Shown: piece by piece, positions 1-12,000 of the stretch
Position numbering within the stretch: the stretch's first letter is position 1
Layout of the letters: each line of letters opens with the position of its first letter
From: Rahnella ecdela
GTDB lineage: Bacteria > Pseudomonadota > Gammaproteobacteria > Enterobacterales > Enterobacteriaceae
NCBI RefSeq assembly: GCF_019049625.1
Contig: NZ_JAFMOY010000116.1
Coordinates: forward strand, 1-64,000
Length of the DNA stretch: 64,000 nt
Reading direction: 5' to 3'
Notes under the pieces: model-generated
The model's input: only the letters and a program-made list of their open reading frames with translations
Database searches by the model: none
What the model was told of the DNA's origin: nothing
Position numbers and translations under genes: made by a program

Positions 1-1
1 C

Positions 2-3000
2 AGTAACAATGGCGGCAGCGACGGCGGTGGAAACACAGGCGGCGGTAATACTGGCGGGGGTAATACCGGCGGTGGAAACACTGGCGGTGGCAATACCGGT
101 GGCGGGAATACCGGCGGCGGCAATACCAGTGGTGCTCCAACCCTGACGCTGGCGGCGTTCGCCAATGAAAATACCGTCAACCAGTCAGCTGCTCAAAGCA
201 CGCAAACCTTCAGCGGTACTTCGACCAACGCCGCCGCAGGCAGCACCATCGTGCTGACCATCAATGGAAAAACTTTCACCACCACCGTCGACGGCAACGG
301 GAACTGGAACGTTCCGCTGTCTGCCGGTGAACTGCAAACGCTGGCGGACGGGACTTATGTTATTTCCGTTACCCTGACCAACACCTCTGGCGAAACCGTG
401 ACCAAAAGCGTCACCGTGGTGGTGGATACCACGCCGCCAACGCTGACTGTTGACCCGATTGATGGCGACAATGTGATTGATGCCAGCGAACATCAGCAAC
501 CTCTGACCCTGACAGGTACCGCCTCCGTTTCGGAAGCGGGCCGTTCTGTGGATGTGGTGCTCAACGGCGTGCATTACAGCGCGACCGTCGGCGCGGATGG
601 CGTCTGGTCTGTGACCATTCCGGCGGATGTCGTTTCTGCCCTGGCGGAAGGTAATTACCAGCTGACAGCATCCCTGACGGATGCGGCGGGTAACTCGACC
701 TCCACGCCGGAAAGTTTTGTCATCAGCGACAGCGCGGGCGTGCTGACCGTTAATCCGATTTCCGGTGACGGGCAGCTCAATGCCAGCGAAGCACAAAGCG
801 CGCTGGTGATCACCGGCACGACGTCCAATGTGCCGGCCGGTACACAAATTACCGTCACGGTAGGCAGCACGGTGTATCAAACCACCACTACCGCGGGTGG
901 CGGCTGGAGTCTGAGTATTTCCCCGGCTGATTTACAGGCGCTGGCCGACGGTTCGACGACCGTGACCGTCAGCATGGTGGATTCGCAGGGTAATACCATC
1001 AGCCAGAGCACCGATCTGAATGTCGCCATTCACGGCGTTCCGCCGACTCTGGATCCGGCATTCGGCGGTGACAATACGCTGGATGCCAGCGAGTCTGCTA
1101 CCAGCCAGACGCTGACCGGCCACACCGGTCTGACCGGCGACGGTCAGACTGTGACCGTCACCATTGGCGGTCAGCAAATTACCGGCACCGTCGGGACTGA
1201 CGGCACGTTTACGGTTACAGTTCCGCCATCGGTGCTCGGCACCCTGCCGCAGGGCAGCAATAATATCGTGGTCACCGTGACGGATCCGGCGGGCAACCAC
1301 AACACCATCACCACTCCGGTGACTGTGGATACGGTTGCACCGACCCTGACGGTCAATCCGCTGGAAGGCGACGGTTACATCAGCGTGGCGGAAGCCGCCG
1401 CTGAAATGACCCTGACCGGTACGGCGTCGGTATCCGAAGCCGGTCGTCCGGTTGTCGTGACCATTAATGGCGTTGATTTTACGGGCGCGATTGTTCAGCC
1501 GGATGGCACCTGGAGTGTGAACATTCCGGCCGGTTCGCTGAGCAATCTCAGTCAGGATGTGACGGTCACCGCAACGCTGACGGATGCCGCAGGGAACGCC
1601 ACCACCAATACCAGCACTATTCACGTTGCTTCTGATCCGGCCCTTCCGCCGCTGATCAGCGTGAATACGTTCGCGTCAGATAATGTAGTCGATGGTGCCG
1701 AGCGCCAGACTGCGCAAACCTTAAGCGGTACCACCACGCGCGTTGAAGCCGGGCAAATTGTCACTATTACCCTGAACGGCCACACCTATACGGCGACCGT
1801 CGGTGCCAGCGGAAACTGGAGCGTGATTGTTCCGGCGGCGGATATGATTGTGCTGGGCAACGGCCAGCAAACCATTACCGCGACTGTTTCTGATAAAGCC
1901 GGTAACGAAGCCACTCCGGGCACTGACACCTTTAACGTGGATACTGCGCAGGAAGGCATCGCCATTGATCCGGTGACCGGCGATAACGTCATCAACGTCA
2001 CCGAAACCAATGACGGCATTTTGATCACCGGGACCACGCTGGGCGTCGCGCCGTTTGCGCTCGTGACGGTGACTTTCGGTTCTCTGATCCGCCTGGCGCT
2101 GGTTCAGCCAGACGGCAAATGGTCTCTGGCGTTGTCATCAGCAGATTTGCAATCTCTGGGTGCTGATCCGGCTGGTCTGCCGCTTTCCGCCAGCGTGCAG
2201 GCGCTGGACGGTACCACGCTGAATAACAGCATTTCTGTCGGCCTGGATAATCAGGCTCCTGTGCCAACCATTAACACGCCATTTGGCGACGGTTATCTGA
2301 ATATTGTCGAAGCAGCCACGGCGGAAACGCTGAGCGGTACCACTGGCAAAACCGGTGACGGCCAGATTGTCACCGTCACCCTTGGCGGGCATACCTATAA
2401 CGCCACGGTGGATGGCGCCGGTGTCTGGTCGGTCAGTCTGCCTTCTGCTGATTTGCAGGCTTTACCGGCAGGCAATAATGCGATTGTGGTGAATGTGACA
2501 GACAGTGCAGGGAATTCCGCAACGCTCAGCGGTACCGTCACGGTCGATTTAACTGCGCCAACCCTGACCGTCAATCCGGTTTCCGGTGATGGTTACGTCA
2601 ACAGCGCCGAAGCGGCCGCAGATATTGCCGTGACGGGTACAGCGTCGATTTCTGAAGCCGGTAATACCGTGACTGTCACGGTAAACGGCCAGCCATACAC
2701 CGGCATCGTGGCGGCTAACGGGCAGTGGACGGTGACTATTCCGGCAGGCGCCCTGGCAGGCGTGGCAGACGGACAATATCCGGTGACCGTACAACTCGCG
2801 GATGCCGCGGGTAACAGCACCACTATCACTTCTAATGTTCAGCTGGCAGCCGATCCGGCTTCAGCGCCGACCATCACCCTGAACGCCTTTGCGGGCGACA
2901 ATATTCTCGACGGTGCAGAGCAGCAAACGGCTCAGTCTATCAGCGGGACCACGACGCATGTCGAAGCCGGGCAAATTGTTAACATTACTCTTAACAGCGT

Positions 3001-6000
3001 GGTCTACAACGCGACCGTGCAGGCCGATGGCAGCTGGAGCGTCAGCATTCCGTCTTCGGCGCTCGGCGCGCTGACCAACGGCTCATTACAAATTGACGTC
3101 GCGGTACTGGATAAGGCCGGAAATCAGGCTACCGGCAGCGAATCGTTCACCGTGGATAACACGCAAAGCGGCCTGTCTGTAAATCCGGTCACCGGCGATA
3201 ACCAGCTCAATGCCCAGGAAGCGGCGGCGGGCGTTACCATCAGCGGGACCTCAGTTAATGTGCCGGTTAACGGCGTGGTGACGATAACGCTCAATGGCAA
3301 AACCTACACCGCAACTGTCGGCGTGGGTGGCGGCTGGAGCGCGCAGGTCTCTGCGGCAGATCTCGCCACATTGAGTGACGGCAAACACACCATCACCGTC
3401 AGTGCCACCGATGCCGTCGGGCAACCGGTCACCGGCAGCGATGTGCTGAACGTCATCATTCACAATCTGCCAAATGCCACACTCGATACGCCTTTCGGCG
3501 ACAGTATTCTCAATGCCGCTGAAGCGGGCGTCAGCCAGACACTGACCGGGAATACCGGCGTTTCCGGCAGCGGCCAGACGGCTGTTGTGACCTTTGGCGG
3601 CCAGGATTACACCGCCGTTGTCGCCGCCGACGGTTCGTTCTCGGTGTCCGTGCCGTCATCGGTACTGACTGCCGTCGGACAAGGCCCGACAGCCGTGCTG
3701 GTTGCGGTAACGGATGCAGCAGGCAACACCAGCAACATATCTGTGCCGGTATCAGTCGATACCGTTGCGCCGGTTGTCACCATCACAACGCCGATCGCGG
3801 GCGACGGTACCATCAATGCGGCCGAAGCCGGGGCGATCATTCCGGTCAGCGGTACGGCGGGCGCGGGTGAGGCGGGCGATACCGTCACCATCGCGCTTGG
3901 CGGGCACACTTATACCGGCACGGTCGCGGCAGGTGGCGGCTGGACGGTCAACATTCCGGCCGATGCACTGGCAAACGTGGCGAACGGAACGTACACCCTG
4001 ATCGCGACAGTCACCGATGCCGCAGGCAACGCAGGCACGGCGACCGCACCGGTCACTGTAAAAGCGGATCCGGCCTTACTGCCAACGCTGACTGTCTCCG
4101 CATTTGCAGGTGACAACACGCTCGATGGCGCAGAGCAGCAGACCGCGCAGGTGATAAGCGGCACCACCACGAATGTGGAAGCGGGACAAACCGTCCTCAT
4201 CACACTCGGCACACTTCAGTACACCGCGACCGTGCAGGCCAGCGGCGCATGGAGTGTTTCTGTTCCGGCTGTCGATTTGCAAACACTCGGCGACGGTCCG
4301 GCGACGATCAACGCCACCGTGACGGATGTTGCCGGTAACCCGGCGCAGGGCAGCGATGCGATTACCGTCAACTCAACGCTTGGTGGTATTTCTATCGATA
4401 CCATCGCCGGTGACAACAATATCAACGTGGCGGAAGCAGCGGCGGGTGTAAACATCAGTGGTTCGACATCCAATGTTCCACAGGGCACGACCGTGACAGT
4501 CAGTCTGGGTGGGAAAATCTACACCACTACGACCGACGCGCAAGGTAACTGGACTGTGCCGATCCCGGCGAATGATCTCAGTAGTCTGGCCGATGGCACC
4601 AGCCATGTGATTGCCACCACGATTTCAACCGACCTTGGCGCGGTGACCACGCAGCAGGATATTGGTATTTATACCCAACCGCCGGTACCGACCCTGAACC
4701 CGCCGTTCGGCGATGGTCAGTTAGGCACCGATGAAGCGGCTGCCGCACAGACTCTGACCGGTTCTACCGGGCTGACCGGCGACGGTCAGACGGTGACTGT
4801 GGTGATTGGCGGCAATACCCTGACCGGTAGCGTTGCGACCGACGGCACCTGGACTGTCACCGTTCCGGCGGGCACGTTAACGGGCGCAACGGAAGGCCCG
4901 ACGCCAGTTGTGGTTAATGTTACGGACGCCGCGGGTAACCCTGGCACCATCACTGGTTCTGTGAATGTCGATTTCACACCACCAACGCTGACGCTTAATC
5001 CGGTCGCAACAGACAACGTGATCAACTCGCAGGAAGTGGCGGGCATCATCGAACTGTCGGGTACTGCCGATGTGGCGGATGCCGGTCGGATTGTCACCCT
5101 GCAATTTAACGGTCAGACCTATCAGGCGACCGTACAGGGCGATGGTTCCTGGTCAACTAACGTTCCGGCGGGCGCGCTGGCCGGTCTGGCAGACGGCAGT
5201 TATACGCTGACCGCGTCTCTGTCTGACCTGGCGGGCAATACCACAACCGTTCCGGAAACGTTCACCGTGGTCGCCGCGAATCCACCGGTACCTACCATTG
5301 AAACGCCATTCGGCAATACCTTCCTCAATCAACTTGAAGCGGGCACCGATCAAATCCTCACCGGCACTACCGGCGTGACGGGCGCTGGTCAGACTGTGGT
5401 CGTCAATATCGGCGGTGTGGATCATGCGGCGACTGTCGATGCGACAGGTATCTGGACGGTTAGCATCAGTGCGGCTGATTTGCAGGCGATAACGGAAGGC
5501 CCGCAAAACATCGTGGTCACGGCCACCGACAGCGCGGGTAACGAGGGCACCGCCAACAGCGCGATTACCGTGGACTACACGCCGCCTGTGCTGACCTTCG
5601 ATCCGGTAGCAATCGACAACATCATTAATGCTGCGGAAACCTTGCAGCCGGTGGTGATCAGCGGTACTTCAGATATTCCTGATGCCGGACAAACCGTTTC
5701 TGTGGTGCTGAACTTCAACAATGTGACGTATACCGCAGTCGTTCAGCCAGACGGGACCTGGAGCTTCACGCTGCCAAGTTCTGTGGTGCAGGCGCTGGCC
5801 GACACCACTTACACGCTGTCAGCATCTATCACCGATGCGGCGGGGAACATCACCACGGGCGATCATAGCTTTACCGTCGATGCGGCGGCGGCTGATTTGC
5901 CAACGCTGACCATCACGTCTGTGTCGGGCGATGATTATATTAATGCGGTAGAAAAAGGTGCGGATATTCCGATCACTGGGACATCCACGAATCTTGAAGA

Positions 6001-9000
6001 AGGGCAGACGGTGGTCGTGACCTTTAACGGTAATGACTACAACGCTCTCGTGGGTGCGGATGGCACCTGGACGGCTACCGTACCGTTCGCGGATCTGGCC
6101 GCCTTGTCTGACGGACCGGTTACCGTGACGGCGACAAGTACCGATTTGAGCGGTAACCCGGCATCCGCCACTCACAACGCCACTGTGATTGCTCAGCCGG
6201 GCGACCTGCCGACGCTGACCATCAACGCGATTTCCGGCGATGATTACATCAATATCATTGAGCACAATCAGGGGATGACCGTCAGCGGCACCTCCACCCA
6301 CGTTCCTGTGGGCGGCACCGTTACCGTGGTTATCACCGGTGAAGCCTTTACCGCGACGTATACCGCCACCGTGCAGGCCGACGGCAGCTGGAGCTTCCCG
6401 ATGACGGCGGCTCAGGTTCAGGCGTTACCTGCGGGTAATAACACCTTCACCGCTACCGCAGATGACGTGGCGCAAAATGTCGCTACGGCAACGCATGATG
6501 TGGCCGTTGACACCGTTGCACCGTTACTGACGGTGACTGTGGATACCGGCGGTGATGACATCATCAATCTGGCGGAAGCGGCGCTGGGCATTCCGGTCAG
6601 CGGCACCACGGATCCAAACCTGACCGTGACCGTCACCCTCAACGGAAAAGAGTACACCACCACCGCAGACGGTACGGGTATCTGGAGCCTGACCATTCCG
6701 GGCGTGGATGTGCAGGCCATCACCACCGATGGCACTAAAACCATCGGTGTCAGCGTCACTGATCCTGCCGGGAATAACCTCACCACTTCGGCTGATTTCA
6801 CGCTCTCCTCGCATGCGTTACCAACGCTGACGATTGGCGTGATTGCCGGTGACGGTATTTTGAATATCAGTGAAGCGGCTGGCGGTTTCAACCTGAGTGG
6901 AAGCAGTTCTGGTCTGGCACCGGGAACGGCTGTACAGGTTACGGTTCCGGGGCTGTTGGATCCTATTTCGGGTACGGTGAATCCCGACGGGCTTGGCTGG
7001 ACGGCCACTGTGGCACCGGGTCTGCTCAGCGGGCTGACTACCGGTATTGTGCAGGTGACCGTGACGGCAGAAGATGTGGCCGGTAATCCGGCGTCTTCTA
7101 CCGGCAGTCTGGATATCGAACTGTCTGCGCTGCCATTACCGACCATCAATACGCCGTTTGTGGATGGCATTCTTAATGCCGCCGAAGCGGCGGGTAATCA
7201 GCTGATTACCGGTACCACCGGCATTACCGGCGCGGGTCAGACTGTTCTGGTGACTGTCGATGGCACACCGGTACTGGCCACTGTCGCCAATGACGGCACC
7301 TGGACGGCAACTGTGCCTTCCGCCGTGTTGCTGGGGCTGACTGACGCACAGCACACCATCAGCGTGACGGCAACCGACAGCGCCGGGAATACCAGTGCGC
7401 CGGGAACCCTTGATTTCACTGCGCTGACGCATGTTCTGCCAGTGGCTGGCATTAACGTGCCATTCGGTGACGGCACTCTGAATTTCGATGAAGCGTCAGA
7501 TCCGGCGGGGCAAACCATTACCGGTACTACCGGGATCACCAGTCCGGGGCAGACCGTCACCGTGGTCATCAACGGCAATGCGGTACCGGTTATCGTCGAT
7601 TCCGCTGCGGGAACCTGGAGCGTTTCACTGACGTCGCCTGAACTGCTGGCCTTGCAGGACGGTACCTGGCCGGTTGTGGTGACGGTGACCGACAGTGCGG
7701 GTAACTCTTCTGTACTGCCGGCTTCGGTTGATGTGCAGATCCATAGCCTTCCTCAACCGACTATCGATCTGCCATTTGGTGACGGCACGCTGAATATTGC
7801 GGAATCAGCCGCTATTGGCGGCCAGACACTCACCGGTACCACCGGTGAAACGGGGGCAGGACAAACGGTCAGCGTGGCAATCGCGGGCATGACCGGCAGT
7901 CCGTTTACGGCAGCCGTCGATCCGGTAACCGGAAACTGGAGTCTGAACCTCACACCAGTTCAGCTGGCATCGCTCGGGCCATTGACGGCGTCGCATGACA
8001 TTACCGTGACGGCGACCGATGCAATCGGCAACCATAACGAAGCCACCATCAGCTTTACGTCGCATTTGTCCGGGCCGGTACCTGTTATCAATGAGCCTTT
8101 CCTTGACGGTAGTCTGAATATTGTCGAAGCCGCGGGTGTGAACGTCATCACCGGGAATACCGGTATTACCGGCGACAACCAGAACGTGAAACTGACCATC
8201 GACGTAGGCGGCACCACCTATACCGCCACCGTCGATCCGACGACGGGTGACTGGGCGGTTAGTCTGCCTGCGGGCGTGCTGAATTCTCTGGGCAGTGGTA
8301 CGCATGATATCAACGTGACGGTGACGGATGCGGCAGGCAACAGCACGCCAGCGACGCAGCCATTCACCAGCTACCTCACCGTACCGGATGTCACTATCAA
8401 CACGCCGTTTGGCGATGGTTATCTGAGTGCCGCCGAAGCTGCGACAGCACAGACCATTACCGGAACGACCGGGCTGACAGGCGCGGGACAAACGGTGGTG
8501 GTCACCATAGGCGGTCAGACAATTCCTGGCGTGACGGTGGATGCGAACGGCAACTGGACGGCGCCTCTGTCAACCAGTGAAATCAGCGATCTGCCGCAGG
8601 GACCACAGCAAATTACCGTGACTGTCACTGACGGTGGTGGCAATACCGGTTCAGCGGCGACAGATGTCGGCATTGCTGTCACGCTGCTTCCCGCTGTCGC
8701 CGTCACGTCCTTTGCGGGTGCCGGTTTCGACCTGACCTATGCCGAAAGCCAGAACACGCAGACCATTACCGGTACCACGACGAACGTGCAGGCCGGTCAG
8801 CAGGTGACGGTTTCAGTCGGCGGCATCAGCCATCAGGCAACGGTGCTGGGGGATGGCACCTGGAGTGCGACCTTTACCCCTGCTGAACTGACTACGCTCA
8901 ACAGTGCGGATACGATCACGGCGACTGTTAATGATCTGGCAGGTAACACGGCAAATCTGCTGGCGCCTCAGGGCATCACGGTTAACCTGACACCGCCAGT

Positions 9001-12000
9001 GACCCCAACACTGACCATCGATCCGGTCACCGGTGATAACATTATTAACGTGGCGGATGGCAATCCGGCGACTATCACCATTTCCGGTAAAACCATCAAC
9101 GTGCCGGACGGCACACAGGTCTTCATAAACGTGGGTGCGGTTCCCCATACCGCAACTGTGGCAGGGAATATCTGGTCAGTCGATGTGGCGGCCAGTGAGT
9201 TTGTGAATGGTTCACAGACGGTCGTCAGTGCCAATACGCTGCTCCCTGTTATTACCAGCGCCACGCAAACCGTGCTGGTGGATACCACTGCGCCTACGGT
9301 GACCATCAATGCCTTTACCGGCGACGATGTTCTCAACAATACCGAGTCGAAATCTGCGCAGGTGATTACGGGTACGGCGGATACCGGTGACGTGGGGCGT
9401 GTGGTTGTTGTCACGCTGAATGGCAAAACCTACAGCGGTACCGTGCAGACGGGCGGCACCTGGTCAGTCAGCGTTCCGGCAGCCGATTTGCAGGCATTGC
9501 CACAAGGCGTCGGTAACAACACTATTACCGCAACGCTGACAGATGCCGCAGGGAATACAGGGAGTGCGACACCGCATCCGATCACTGTCGATACCACTGC
9601 GCCGTTGCTTGCGCTGGATGTGGTCGCCGGAAATAACGTCATTAATCTGGCGGAATCGCTGCTCAACGTACTGGTCGGCGGGACATCCAGCGGAGCAGAC
9701 GGTCAGACGGTGAACGTCACTCTCGGCGGTGCGTCCATCGGTACGGCACTTATTCAGCCGGGCGGGGCGTGGTCGCTCAACCTGACGCCAGCGCAGTTGC
9801 TGTTGCTTAACGACGGCACGCTGACACTGGCGGCGACGGTAACGGATCAGGCGGGTAACACCACCAGCGTCAGTACCGGTCTGGACATCTTCTTCAACAA
9901 ACTGCTCGCACTGAATGTGACCAGCGGTCTGGGGCTGACGGATGGCTTCCTCAATCTGGCGGAATCGCAGGTGGCGCAAACCATCAGCGGGACGGCGATT
10001 GGTGCAGGCGTGGGTTCTGTGGTCTCGACCGTCATCAACGGCACGCCGCTCTCGGCAATTGTCGGGGCTAACGGTGTGTGGTCGCTGAACATTCCGGCGG
10101 CGGTGCTCGGCGCACTGGGTGACGGTCAGCAGGTGCTGAATCTTAACCTGACCGATGCGGCAGGCAACGTGACAGCCTCCGTGCTGAATCTGGATGTCAT
10201 TAAATCGCTGCCGGTGCTCGGCAATCTGGATCCTCTCTTCGGGGGTAACGGTCTGCTGAATGCGGCGGAATCTCTGCTGGCACAAACCATTGGCGGCGTC
10301 GCGACAGCGGTTGACGGTACTCAGGTTACCGTGACGCTCGGCGGCAAAACTTACAACACCACCGTGACGGCGGGGACCTGGAATATTCAGATCCAGCCGG
10401 GCGATCTGGGCGCACTGCTGGATGGCAACCTGAATCTGGGTATCACCCTGACAGACCCGGCAGGCAACACCTCTTCCACCAATATTCCGGTGGGGATAGC
10501 CATCCACAATCTGCCACAAGTGGTGCTCAACACCGTGTTTGGCGACGGCGTGCTCAGCATCGCCGATCTGCTGGTCAATCAGACGATCAGCGGTACCGTG
10601 TCGAATGTGGCAGCGGGTACAGCAATCGCGGTGCAGGTCGGTACGCAAACCATTAACGGCGTGGTGGATGCGACCGGGCATTTCCTGGTGACCGTTCCGC
10701 CGTCCGTGCTCGGTTTGCTGAGTGGCACAACCGCGGCAGTCAGCGTTACGGTGGCCGATGCCGCCGGAAACGTCGGATCGGCAGTGGCCAATGCGGTGCT
10801 GGATCTGGTGAAACCGGTCATTAACCTGACCTCGGTTCTGGGCGATGGCTTGCTCAGTGCTGCCGATGCCCTGACGACTCAGGTGATTGGCGGCACCGTC
10901 GGCGGCGTCGCGGCGGGCACACAGGTTCAGGTTTCGCTGGTCGGGAAAACCTTCCTCGGCGCTACCGACGGTACCGGCGCATTCAGCATCACCCTGCAAC
11001 CGGGTGACCTGAAAGCGCTGGGTGACGGCACCTTCCCGGTCGTGGTTTCTGTTACCGATGCTGGCGGTAATACCAGCACCAGCAGCAGCACGCTGACTTC
11101 CATCATCAACGCAGTACCGAAAATTGTGCTGGATCCTGTTTTCGGTGCAGACGGCATTCTGAACGCGGCGGAAGCGCTGCTGACGCAAACCATCAGCGGT
11201 ACGGTCACGAACGGGCATGTTGGCGAAACAGTCAACATTAATGTCGGCGGCGGCCTGATTAACCTGACGGCAGCCGTGGGCAGTGACGGCAAGTTCTCCG
11301 CTTCTCTGACACCGCTTCAGCTGGCCGGATTGCTGGACGGCAATCTGACCATCGTCACCACCGTGACCGATGCGGTGGGCAACACGGCGTCGAATACCGT
11401 GGGGCTGAATGTCGGTATCCACAATCTGCCGTCGATTATTCTTAATCCGGTCTTTGGCGATGGCGTGCTGAACGTTGTTGACCTGCTGACCGGCCAGACC
11501 ATCAGCGGTATCGCGACCAACGTCGCGCAGGGTACGCAGGTGCAGATTTCCCTGAACGGCAAAAACTACCTTGCCAATGTGGGTGTCGGCGGCGTGTTCA
11601 GCGTGACGGTGCCGGTGACCGATCTGGGCGCCATTCTCAATGGTTCGCAGTCGGTCATCGCCAGCCTGGTGGATGGCTCCGGTAATACGGCGTCGGTCAC
11701 CAATCTGCTGAACGTGGTATCGCAGTCTCTGCCAACCATTACGATCAACCCGCTGTTTGGCGATGGCCTGCTGAACGCGGCGGATGCGCTGCTGACGCAA
11801 ACCATCAGCGGTACCACCACCAACGCGCAGGGCTCAACTGTGACCCTGAACGTCGGCGGTAATACCCTTACCGCGCTGGTGAAAGCAGATGGCACCTTCA
11901 GCGTCGCGGTTCCGCAACTGACGCTGGCGAGTCTGCTCGACGGCACGCTGAATGTCGGCGCGTCCATCACCAACGCCGCCGGTCACTCGACCAGCGGTAG

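Noticed and set aside
9464-11800. 778-codon frame on the minus strand inside the adhesin gene
   Set aside because: It mirrors the repeats of the plus-strand adhesin, is rich in Arg, Gln, His and Gly as expected of an antisense frame in GC-biased repeats, and has no known domain or ribosome site.
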